Of a stretch of 64,000 bases of DNA, positions 54,271 to 64,000 are shown piece by piece. The position numbers and the translations under genes were made by a program. Below the pieces are notes generated by a model. That model was given only the letters and a program-made list of their open reading frames with translations. It was not told where the DNA came from and searched no databases. The stretch lies in contig NC_092672.1 of assembly GCF_964355755.1 (NCBI RefSeq), forward strand, positions 27,586,501 to 27,650,500, in the 5' to 3' direction. Every line of letters begins with the position of its first letter. Position 1 is the stretch's first letter. Origin of the DNA: Antedon mediterranea (Eukaryota > Echinodermata > Crinoidea > Comatulida > Antedonidae).

Positions 54271-56551
54271 GTGAGTGAACTTTTAAATGATTATTTAATA
54301 CATTTTTTTGTTGACAACGACACTCCAAGAAAGCTACTTCCCTGAAGTAACTAATTATAACTACAGTCTGGTGGAGCTGTTAGCAGTTTGCTATCTCTCA
54401 CCCCCCCCCCCCCCCCACCACCCAAAGGCAAAGGGAAGTATGGTACAACATGATAGTTTGAGTAATCAAGCAAAACGTGTTTTGTACTAGCCGTTCTTAA
54501 TGGTGAAATTTGTTTATATGAGCTTATTTGATTTTTATAGGTAGTTATAAGACTATTCTAGATATAATAATAAAAAAAATTGTGTGTGTGTGTTATTTTA
54601 GCTCAAAATGTCCCTTACTTCCTTCTGCTTTGGTATTATGAGCGCACTATGTTGGAAAAAACTATATTGAAAGGAAGCAAATCCATATTAATTATAGTAA
54701 ATCATGGTCACATGGAAAATCAAATTATAAATTAATGGTAAGCAGTATCCTCTACATTAATTATTACACAAAACCAGTATATCAAACTTTGATTTACATA
54801 AAATAGACATATTAAACATAATTACTTGAAAAATCTCCTGAAATATTTTTTTTTTCGTTCTAGAAAATATTTCATACCCAAAAATTTTAATTATTAACTC
54901 ATAATACATGCAAATATTTCTCAATCATCACAATTACTATATCTTCTGTGAATATGATACTTTTTTTAAATTTTTTTTATTCATTTGGTAGAACAAAAAA
55001 AAAAAAACAGGGACAATTCAATTAATTGTTTTTAACATTAAGACTAGGCGAGGTCTTGAGTGCTACAAACAATACAAAAAACTACAATACAAAAATAATT
55101 TTACTCCCTAACGCTTGTTATTTTAAAACAGTGTAGTCACAATACAAATTGGATGGTTAAAAATGTTGCATGGTAATAACAAATATATAAGATGAAATAA
55201 AAATGTCGGGCTTTTAATAAACATAAACATTTACGACACATTTTGGAAAGCATGTGCTTCATCCCTTGTAGTCGTACTCGCATAAAATATGATATGTGAT
55301 TTGTGTTTCTGTACTGTTTCATTTTATAATTCTACTTTTACTTAATATAACCTAAATACTGGCCAATATTCAATTGAAAATTGTCATGATCCAGTACCTA
55401 CTAGCTGTCTGTCAAATTTTATTTTAATACTATATAATAATTATAATTTATGTCAAACATTTCAGATTACAACATTTGTATTTATTTGAAGTAGGCCTAA
55501 CACTCTGTAAGTCTTTGAAAACAAAATGCATAAAATCATAAATTAAAACATTTGTTGGTATTTTGGTTAGAATCATCTTTATTTTGGAGTAAATTCTGCA
55601 AGAAATAAATGGTTTAATCAATCGATTGGAAAAGATACTTCCCTGGGACAGCCATAATACTGCAATCGGATTAGCTAGCGCTTATATAATGGTACAAGCT
55701 TGTCTCATACTTCCTTTGCCTTGGTTTTATTGTCAAAAAGTGAACATACTTCCTAATTATGATATTAATATCTCGCTTAATATCAGGTTTCTGGCAATGA
55801 TTTTTAGTTTAAAATGTGCAGAATGATCCCCTGAATCATGTACGACCCATAACTCATTTTAAAAAAAAATTCCCATACCTTCCCTTCTTTGCCATAGGGT
55901 GGGGGAGGGGAGCATGTTGGTTAACGTGCTTGCCTTCCAATCTACAGTGTTCTAATTCACGACTCCACTCCACTCCACTCCTCAAATGATTCTGTAGTTG
56001 CCGTGTCTTGCTGTTGAATATGAAATATAAACAAATTAAGTTTTCAATTTGGATCTTGACACATTGCACTGATTGGTAAAGGCCTGGGTCTACGGTTATC
56101 AAACTTCCGTACTTAGAATGTATTAGTTTCTCGGACTTTTATTTTATTCTAGACTACTGTTTTAAATTGTAGAAATAAATTATTTAATTAACTTAACTAG
56201 CTTACCTCTTTTGTATGTTAGGTACATCATCGAACCATTCTGTTAAACTTGTCGATGGTACAGACTTCGGTAATGGTAAGCTACTGGTGCGGAGAAGCGG
56301 CACGTGGTATTTTTTTTGTAATACTTGGGATATGGAAGACACTGAAGTTGTCTGTAGACAACTTGGTTATGAAGGAAGTGTATCGTATACTAAAGCGTCA
56401 GGCAGTCGAACAACGGAACTTGGTGATACCTTTTCAAAGTATAGTAACAACTACGGATACTATTGCCAAGGAACTGAAACACATCTTTCAAATTGTCCTG
56501 AAAGATACCAGGGATACTCTTCCTGTGATTATGTTTTAATTACCTGTTCAA
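54210..56551 (+). CDS. Second SRCR (Tie-like paralogue) gene, 5' exons only
   Basis: Signal exon 54210-54270 and SRCR exon 56222-56551 copy the layout, phases and 330-bp SRCR length of the gene at 30678. Nothing after 56551 matches the next exons of that gene. A gypsy element starts at 57.07 kb, so the rest lies beyond 64 kb or is lost. Whether the Tie-like part is present is unknown. Confidence 0.75.
54271..56221. other. Intron of the paralogue
   Basis: A C run of about 17 near 54400, a (TG)n stretch near 54582, and A/T homopolymers at 54845-55010. No gene or clear element. Confidence 0.6.
56222..56551 (+). CDS. SRCR domain exon of the paralogue
   Basis: VKLVDGTDFGNGKLL, TEVVCRQLGYEGSVS, YYCQGTETHLSNCPERYQG, SCDYVLITC. 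Strongly similar to 32115-32444 and of equal length. Confidence 0.93.
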
Positions 56552-56844
56552 GTAAGTTAATTTGCTGTTTTTTGCGTTACTTGTAATGAACAATAACTTT
56601 CAATTGTCAGAGTTGACAGAGGACAATTCAAGCCTACTTTACAACGCATACACACCTATCCGACTGCTTTTACACACACCTCTCCATACATTCCTCAAAG
56701 CAAATGCACATAAATAACGGTGCCGTAGAAATGTTATTTAATTAAATTTACGTAAGTAAATATACTAAAAGAGCTGCATAAAGGGTAAATAGAAAAAATA
56801 AAAATCAAACAAGTTAAAACTGCTTCCATATAAATTTATTAATA

Positions 56845-56875
56845 CGACATGCTCCGGGCATAGCCCATCATCAGG
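56845..56875 (-). ncRNA. Degenerate hammerhead-like motif (Penelope-like element end?)
   Basis: The minus strand reads CCTGATGATGGGCTATGCCC, then GGAGCATGTCG: a CTGATGA box, a GGGC/GCCC stem and GTC in hammerhead order. The GAAA box is changed to GGAG, so cleavage is unlikely. Sequences of this kind occur in Penelope-like retroelement terminal repeats, and cgtattaataaattt follows. No other element part is recognised. Confidence 0.4.
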
Positions 56876-57066
56876 TGAAGAGAATTGTAACAAAGGATAA
56901 CTTGTATAAAAACAATCACTATTGATTGAACGAGTTGTAGGCCTACGGTACTGTACATCAGTCTCGTGTCTAAATAAAGTCACAAAATTACATATAAAAC
57001 AAATCATAAATTTCAAGTGTGAATATGGTAGAGACAACAATGAAATGATGCGAGAAATAACCAGTA

Positions 57067-57172
57067 TGTAATGTTTCAATATAGCAGCCTTTTATTCTCT
57101 ATTCCTTTCTCTACTCTTCTCTACCCATGCGGCTCCTCTGCTGCCCTCATCGGCAAACTATCGGATACCACA
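57067..57172 (-). repeat. Candidate 3' LTR (106 bp) with adjacent polypurine tract
   Basis: The minus strand begins TGTGGTATCCGATAG directly after GAGAGGGGGAAA and ends ACATTACA. It contains AATAAA. Short for an LTR, and no second copy is in the window. Confidence 0.55.
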
Positions 57173-57236
57173 TTTCCCCCTCTCTATAAAGAGCATGCGA
57201 CAATAAAACATCTAAAACTAACCATATAATCAACTC

Positions 57237-58519
57237 TTAAACATCCATAATATAATCTCTAATCCAACTAGGTGGATTTCGATTCCTTCTTCTTCTACGA
57301 GGTTCTGCTAAGTTATTTGCTATGTTCTTTGAAGGAATATTATCTGAAATGGGAAGCTCAATTAAATCACTATCATCAAAGTCTATCATCTATCTATCAA
57401 GGAGCCAAATACTTAACATTCCATTTTTGCCCATTAGTCATGATATAGGCATATTGACCAAGTTTCTGTCTGATTGTAACTGGTTCAGTGAATTTACTCT
57501 TCCCCTTACGTACCCTCTAAGGTTTCTTAATTCTAACCACATCTCCAGGGTTGAAATATCTGTTTTAACACGTTTACGCATGTCATAGCTCTCCTTGGAT
57601 TGTGCTGGTCGCTCTTTAACTCTATGGTCTACTTCCTCAGGTTTTAATTGAGGGGGGTTGTTAGTAACACCTGCAATATCTAGCATATTTCTCAAATGTA
57701 GTCCATGCAATAAAACCGAAGGAGTTTCGCCAGTAGTGGCATAACGCGTTGCCCGATATGTGCCTAAACACTCTGTGAGTGCAAGTCTCACTGGTCGCTT
57801 TTCCAATCTCGCTGTGTGGATAGTTTCATTCAGAATTCGATTAAACCGTTCAATCGTACTATTCCCTTCAGGGTGGTAAACCGTGGAAAATCTGTGTTTG
57901 ATATTTTGCTTAGCGAGAAACTTTTCAAATTCTCGGCTTGTCAACTGTGTCCCATTATCTGAAAGTATCTCATCAGGGTAACCTTCTCTACTGAAAACTT
58001 CAATTAAGAACGTAATTAGAGTTTTTGCAGTGATGTCTGAACAAAACGAAACTTCAGGCCATTTACTACAGTAATCAATCAGGGAAATTATATAACGCTC
58101 GTTTGCCGGAGCCGATTAATCTGCTCCTACAAAATCAATATCCAATTTTTTCCATGGGAGTTCTGGTAAGGATACTGGTTGCATTGGGGCAATTTAGCTG
58201 ACCTGGCAAGTCACACAGTGTTTAATTGCCTCAGAACGTGTACATCTATTTTAGGCCACCAGTAAAGGTCACGTAATCGCTGTTTAGTTCGAACTATACC
58301 CTGATGGTTTTTATGCGCAAATTGAACTAACTGAGCAGTAAGTATTGAAGGTACAACAACATGCTGACCCCTAAATATAATCCCATTGTGAGTAGCTAAC
58401 TCATCCTTAATTCGGTGGTACGGCTGTACACTTTCTGGAATATCTTTTTTGTTATTAGGCCAACCCGAATTTAGGTGTGCTTTAAGCTGTGTACAGACCT
58501 CATCATCCGTTCGTAGCAT
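57237..58519 (-). pseudogene. Gypsy integrase and pol C-terminus
   Basis: In order: VQFAHKNHQGIVRTKQRLRD and YWWPKI (zinc-binding end), then DYCSKWPE, LSDNGT and TIERFNR, supplying the D, D and E catalytic positions. A basic tail (EPRRRRRNRNPPSWIRDYI) stops at 57237-57239. At least one in-frame stop lies near 58120. Confidence 0.85.
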
Positions 58520-59194
58520 TTTCTAATTCTGTTTTCGTTGTGGCTTTATATGCATCCGATAGAACAATTTGACAAACCGCATCGTCATCATCCTCATTTA
58601 TAGCTGAATCGGACGTTTGTATTGGTAATCGCGAATGGGAGTCTGCAATTTTATTTTGTGCACCCGGTTTGTATTCCACCTTATATTTATAATGAAGCAA
58701 ACGTGCGCCCCATCGCGCAATACGCATTGGTCTACGACCTGTACCTTTTGAAGAAAGTACAGTTATTAACGCCTGGTGGTCTGTGCGAAGTAAAGTGTCT
58801 CCCCCACAGGTAAGTATGCCATTTTTCGACCGCCCACACACAGACAAGTGCTTCGCGTTCCCCCACCGAATAATTGCGTTCAGGACCTGTTAACGTTCTA
58901 GACGCACATGCCACTGTTACCTGTGTACCATCACGTGTTATTTGAGTAAAGTACCGCACCGAGGCCATAGCCACTGGCATCAACAACTTTAAGATTCGGA
59001 TCAAATAATACAAGGCTTGAACTGTTAATAATATCTAATTTAATATTTTCCAAAGCAGAATTTTCCTCCTCCGTCCAATTGAATGGTTCAGTTACTAGGA
59101 TCTGCCTCATAGCGTTCACTTTAGATGTGAAATTGGGAACAAATTTGGCATAAAATCCTACCAGGCCTAAGATGTTCATTGCTAGTTTAACCAA
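58503..59194 (-). pseudogene. Gypsy RNase H region
   Basis: GLVGFYAKFVPNFTSKVNA and FNWTEEENSALENIK, then CASRTLTGPERNYSVGEREA and LRTDHQALITVL. Three overlapping frames show two frameshifts. Confidence 0.85.
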
Positions 59195-59199
59195 ACTGT

Positions 59200-60180
59200 A
59201 TTAAACCATATTTTATTAACTTCATACTATATCCACACAAGTAACATACAGTAACAAATGCATTTTCATTAAAAAAAAAATTTTAACTAGCTAATTTGCA
59301 TAATTAATTAGCGTTGATTGCATAATTTTCAAAATAATGTAGCGCTTTAACCAACTGTCATACATAGTTGATTGAGATGTCAAATTAAAGCTCTTCCCAA
59401 GATCTATCCAATGGCCTACATTATATATTATTTAGGGGGGTATGTGATAAACTATGGAAAAATATCTCATGTTCTGAAAACCAAAATCTCAACTTATGTC
59501 ATGTGAAAAGTCTGGTACTACCTATATTATTTATTTTGAGGCCATTAAATAGAGCACACTCTAAAGACCATTTCTGCCCATTTTCAAGTCTGTAGGGGGT
59601 GTAGTTCTACTTCTATATTTTTTCAAAATCTGTAAAACATTGAAAATTTGAAACATAGGAAATCCCGTGTTCTAATATAATTTGGACAAAAAAATAATAC
59701 AGCACATGGTATCTAAAAATAGCCTATTGGAATATCCCCTATATCATGACAAGAGAGGGCAGCAGACACATAAGTTGAAATAACCACTAAAAATGAATTT
59801 TCAACATGGTAGGGGTAGTTTTTATCAGTAAAATTTCAAATTTTTGGTTTGGTTGCCATGGCAACCGGCATGTTATTACCGTTTTTTATTAATTTATTAA
59901 TAATATTAATATATATTTTAATCAATTTTTTTTTTATGTAAGTACAAATACTAAATTACTTAATTATAATGAAAAAAAAAATTGAATAAATTCTCATTTT
60001 TAGTTTCCTAACCCACATATAACACCTTTTTAAGAATGACTTAAGCTGTTGGCAGTTTGTAGAGGTTGCTGCTTTGGCGATGCCATTCACTAACTCATTA
60101 CAGTACCTGGATGTATCCCTTGTATCTATGTATCTATTACATTACTTTCATTTATTTAACATCAAACTCACATTTATCAT
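59200..60180. mobile_element. Unclassified ~1-kb insertion in the gypsy RT
   Basis: AT-rich non-coding sequence separates RT motif C (ending KAEHDT near 60220) from the RNase H lead-in (59194). It has no recognised ends; part of the RT thumb is also missing. Confidence 0.5.
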
Positions 60181-60216
60181 TTAAGGTCATGCCTTTCAAC
60201 CGGGTAAGTACCGCCA

Positions 60217-60776
60217 TTAACGCCCTGTGTCATGTTCTGCTTTGTCGCGTCCGGAAATAATAATATCATCTGTAAAGCATTGTAAGTTAGGTATTCCAGC
60301 CAAGATGGTTGACATCTTCTTTTGAAAACAAGGTGGGGCCGATGATAAGCCAAGACAAAATGTACGAAAACGAAAAACCCCATCATTTGTTATAAATGGT
60401 GTAAGGTTCCGACTACCAGAATCCAACTCGAGCTGGTGGTAAGCAGACTTAAGATCTAATTTAGAAAAATGAGTTGCTCCTTGCATCTCACTTAATAGCT
60501 CTTCAATCGAAGGAAGTGGAAATTTATCTTCCACTATAGCTTCATTCGGTTTCCGTAAATCGACACATATTCTGATGTTACCGTTTTTTCCACGCTACCA
60601 CTAATAGGCGAGATCCACTCAGAAGAGTCAACTTTTTCAATGATGCCTTCATCGAGAACCGCTTGCCGCACCGTAAATGGAAGTCTACGTAGTTTTTGTT
60701 GCACCGGTTTTATACCAGGAGGAACTTTGACCTTATGTGTAAAACCTTTAACTTTACCTAGCCTTTCTGAAAACAA
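60217..60776 (-). pseudogene. Gypsy reverse transcriptase palm
   Basis: GFTHKVKVPPGIKPVQQKLR, then FSKLDLKSAYHQLEL (motif A) and FCLGLSSAPPCFQK (motif B). FTDDIII stands in the place of the usual Y.DD motif C. One frameshift near 60534-60600. Confidence 0.87.
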
Positions 60777-60967
60777 ACATCGAAACTGTGATTGTACATC
60801 ATTAAAAGTAGTCTTAAAACACGAAAGTGTGCTCCCGTCAATATTGATACCAAGGCCTTGAATTAAGTCTTTACCTATTAAACTACTGCCCTTTTAAACC
60901 ACATAAAGTGTTGTTGTAGCACATTCTGTATTGCATTTAACATTAGCTTTAAAACAGCCTACAGTAT

Positions 60968-61590
60968 TTATCTTATGTGTTGTGTAACTTTTATTTGTTT
61001 TACACATTTACCTAATTCGTTTCGAGCAAAATGTTTATAAAACAATTTAAGAGACAATAAGGATACATCTGATGCCGTATCTACTACTCTAAGTTGCAAA
61101 TCAATAGAGTTTACTTTGACAGACACCACAACTGACTTCTTCTTTGAGGTAGCCATTGTACACAAAACCTCATTTTCTGAATCACTTTCTTCACTGGAGT
61201 TTGTACTCGCATACTCTAATTTCTTAACTGATGAATTTCGCCCACGGCATACACTCGCAAAATGCCCTTTCAGATCACAGTGGTTACAGTTCTTTAACTT
61301 AGCCGCATAGTCTGTAGAGTTTGCTAAATGTTTAGTAGATCCACACCTGTAACATCTCTTTAGTCTTAGTCTTGATATAACTATCATCAGGCCTATCTGG
61401 GTATTTTTAAAATTTAGGCTTAGCCTTTAACTCTGAGAAAGTGTTGTCTGTGCTAGACGAACTACCCGTCACTTATACTCTTTCAACGCTGTCTCACATT
61501 GCCTTGCTATCTTAATAGCTTTATCTAATTTCACTTCAAGTTCTGTAAGCAATCTTGTTCTAATTTTATTGTTTTTTGTTTCTCCACGAG
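60968..61590 (-). pseudogene. Gypsy gag end (zinc knuckles) and protease
   Basis: CYRCGSTKHLANSTD is a first knuckle lacking its last cysteine; CNHCDLKGHFASVC is intact. The protease site reads VVDTASDVSLLS, altered from the usual DTG form. Upstream gag (RDQLVEK, ETALKEYK in different frames) is fragmentary to about 61590. Confidence 0.78.
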
Positions 61591-62549
61591 CTGGTCTCTT
61601 AGCATTTCATCGGAAAAAGTTCCAAATTCACATCGTGACGCAAGTGGGTAGTAAAAAAGTGCGAGGCAGTGAGGGATGGAAGGCAAGCGAGGCAAGTCAG
61701 AAAATTATGCGAGGCATCGTTTTACCATCATCAAAAAATGCGAGGCATCATTTTATAATTTTCCAAAATTGCAAGGCGAGGAAATCACCGAAATTGAAGT
61801 AAGCCTAGGCCCGCTAGTTCCCTTTTGCACCTGCCTTGTATTTTAACTCGACATTTGTTAACCAACTTTATCCTGAATACCACACCTTAGAATTAGTAGG
61901 CCTACTTTAATCATGGAGGTATTTTTTATACCTCCATGCTTTAATGAAGAAAAATCATATAAAAGTAACTAATCCGGACAATGATACACAAACTCGTGGT
62001 AGTTGCTTTAACCGTTCTTTATTCTTCGGTAAAGTCTGAAACACAAATAAATTCAATGAAAACACGCACAAGGCAGCACAGCTGCGTGTGCAAACAACCC
62101 CGCAAAACAGTATAGCAGATACATACAGTCAAACTACTACTAGTACTACACGAGGGCTAGCTAGGCTAGTCAGGCTTATGGCCAATTAGCCGATCGAAAC
62201 ACTTAACTAAATAGCCTAACAAATAATTTTAATATCCGAGTCTAAAACATTAACACAACTTAAAGGTTATAATAACGCCTAATAACGTACGTAGTACTCC
62301 CACGTATCACTGTCAGAAATAAGAAAGTTACAGTATCTACTATTAGATAATAAGCGTTATATCTTGCTGACAATTCTGTGTATTAAAGCCCCATTCCTTA
62401 CGTTTTTTAGATCTAATTTAAGATCACAAACTATATTTAATGTAAAAATAATACTATATGGTCCTATTGCGATAACTTTTTTCGTCTTTAAACGGTTAAA
62501 AATGTGAAAAATAAATCGATTTTAATAATTATAGCGGCCCGCTATAAAT
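61591..62549. other. No gene recognised; hairpin at 61912-61938
   Basis: 61650-61800 has iterated gcgaggca. A hairpin catggaggta/tacctccatg lies at 61912-61938. The rest is unassigned. Confidence 0.55.
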
Positions 62550-62565
62550 CCCAAAATGCATTGCG
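62550..62565 (+). promoter_or_regulatory. Staf/ZNF143-like motif
   Basis: CCCAAAATGCATTGCG differs by one base from the Staf/ZNF143 core CCCAGAATGCATTGCG, which marks many animal promoters. It lies in a locally GC-rich stretch (cggcccgc, gcgcgcg). No first exon could be assigned on either side, so a repeat is also possible. Confidence 0.4.
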
Positions 62566-63068
62566 CGCGAATTGATATTTTTGTTTTTCACCTGTAATTC
62601 GCCCACTTTTCGATCGATCGTGAAGCCAAAACAAATGGAAGACTCCTAACTTTTCAGCGAAAATACCGGGTGTTCCCCAATTTGTATCAACGGAGTCTGG
62701 CAAAAATAGAAAGACAATTAATGCAGCAACTATACAACGTCAGCCTAGGTATATAGCTAGCGTACGATGTTCGTACGTTACCGATGTTTACCAGCTAGGC
62801 CTACAAAACTAAGCCTAGCTAGGCTAGGCCTGAGACCGTCCACGAGAGGTCGATCGCCGCGAGCTACTTAGGTAGTGCATTGTTTCTCACTTTTTATCAT
62901 AATTTACCATAAAACGTACATTTAAGACAAGGAATGACATGGTTTAATGTTTTTAAAGTGATATATATGTATTATTTTCCAAAAAACGTCCAAAATTGCA
63001 GGGAAGGGGTCTTTAAATCAAAATAAATATTTACGCCACCAACGTCAAAGTTCGAAATCCGAAACAGT
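62566..63068. other. No gene recognised
   Basis: GGCCTA/CTAGGC-rich around 62735-62830; otherwise unassigned. Confidence 0.5.
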
Positions 63069-63240
63069 AACAATAAATCCGTTAAATTGGTGATTTTACA
63101 GACGTTTTTCTCGCATATTGTTCGCAAATTTCGCACACTCAATGTTCAATCATTTGGTTTCTATGGAACGCCAAAAGAGCAAAATTAACAGTGTGCGAGA
63201 AACACGCCTGTAAAATCGTTAATTTAAGGATTCATTTGTT
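63069..63240. mobile_element. MITE with ~52-bp inverted repeats
   Basis: Left arm (63069-63120, ttaaattggtgattttacag, ttctcgcatattg) pairs with right arm (about 63189-63240, cagtgtgcgagaaac to taaggattcatttgtt). The 68-bp centre is unrelated. No target duplication recognised. Confidence 0.8.
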
Positions 63241-64000
63241 CCTTTTTATGTGATTGTTTCATTAAAGTACTCATGAGGCATACTTCTAAGGTGTAACACG
63301 ATAAAGTTAGTTATCAAATTTGGAGTCAAAATACTAGCGAGGGAAACTAGCGCCAGGTTTATTAGTACGTACATGGACCACAATAAATAAAAATCGTTCC
63401 TAGCCTAATAATACAGTAATAGTGTATCATTATTAATATTACACCAATTATTATTATATCAAAATTGATTAAATTATTTTCTACATAGGCGCGCCTCTAT
63501 GTTAGGGCTAAGCATATTAGCTAAAGTTTAATTTTAGGCCTAGTATTACGATTGTCGGACGTAAATCTTTTCACACGCGTTCCAGAATTCTCGCACAATT
63601 TTTTTCTTTGCGGCATGTTATTTGATAGGCATCTATTCACCGCCAGTTATTGAACTTATCCTGGCCATCGCTGTTCACTTTATTTGCGAGAGGTACATGT
63701 ATTGATTCCCTAGAGAATGAAATGTCAAAAATGTCTTTAGCACGCCGCTCAGAGAGAAGTATGTGCGTTGCTGCCGAAAACACGTGCTATAGGAGGGGAA
63801 TCACCATAAGGCCAAATCCTCTCAGGGCAGAATCGTACTGCTACCTGCTAAATAGTAAAGAAGCATTTTCCATCTCTCAGGTCTACCGGATCGAGGCACG
63901 GGGGTGTGACAAAATATTATTTTCACTCTGCTATGTTTGAGAGACATATTAAATTAACACGTTCGAATACCAACAATCATGGCAGTCGATCATTTGATGA
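63241..64000. other. No gene recognised
   Basis: An open frame of 96 codons (63650-63940, plus strand) has no recognisable motif or splice context. It may be chance or the first exon of a gene to the right. Confidence 0.4.

Larger units (their letters stand above)
57067..61590 (-). mobile_element. Broken Ty3/gypsy retrotransposon with one recognisable LTR
   Basis: Gag (to ~61590), protease, RT, RNase H and integrase follow in gypsy order on the minus strand, with many frameshifts and stops. The 3' side ends in a purine tract (57173-57190) and a short TG...CA unit (57067-57172) taken as the 3' LTR. No matching 5' LTR is seen. A ~980-bp segment (about 59200-60180) is inserted in the RT. Confidence 0.85.

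Noticed and set aside
63650-63940. 96-codon open frame near the right edge
   Set aside because: No family recognised; retained only as unassigned sequence.

Overview
This is animal nuclear DNA: intron-rich, AT-rich and dense in transposons. The gene content (a glycine-type SLC6 transporter, a Gfo/Idh/MocA dehydrogenase, and SRCR domains joined to a Tie-receptor-like ectodomain) and the many GGCCTA/CCTAGG palindromes suggest a marine deuterostome invertebrate, most likely an echinoderm. The species cannot be fixed from the sequence alone.

Layout. (1) 1-6743, plus strand: the 3' two thirds of an SLC6 transporter in 11 exons (490 visible residues; TM1-3 lie upstream of the window). Intron 6 holds a Ty3-type LTR element with intact ends. 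The last two coding exons are duplicated downstream in decayed form, followed by a 98-bp minisatellite whose units each carry AATAAA. (2) 10599-16483, minus strand: a complete 7-exon Gfo/Idh/MocA oxidoreductase of 343 residues, tail to tail with the transporter. (3) 16.6-29.7 kb: no host gene recognised. It holds minisatellites, a 2.2-kb element with terminal inverted repeats, a foldback element, a CTAG-rich block, a 290-bp satellite, an inverted repeat with long G and C runs, and a decayed transposon with an EEADSR motif and a Cys-rich tail. (4) 30.6-47.3 kb, plus strand: a TATA promoter and about 21 exons for a secreted-type protein. Its order is signal peptide, SRCR, SRCR, EGF, FN3, then two copies of a seven-exon Tie-like cassette (two Ig-like domains, four EGF, one FN3). 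The copies have the same exon lengths in six of seven exons. No transmembrane segment or kinase is seen, and a strong acceptor at 47.1 kb supplies an in-frame stop. LINE and MITE copies sit in its introns. (5) 49.7-53.4 kb: a 3.7-kb palindromic transposon whose arms carry ~155-bp tandem repeats, with a tRNA-derived SINE in one arm and the matching empty site in the other. (6) 54.1-56.6 kb, plus strand: promoter, signal exon and first SRCR exon of a paralogue of the Tie-like gene. (7) 57.0-61.6 kb, minus strand: a broken Ty3/gypsy element. (8) 61.6-64 kb: no gene recognised; a MITE and a Staf/ZNF143-like motif.

Exon boundaries were placed by GT/AG sites and by reading-frame continuity. The joined exons of the transporter, the dehydrogenase and the Tie-like gene each sum to a whole number of codons. 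All homology statements come from motif recognition; no search was run.
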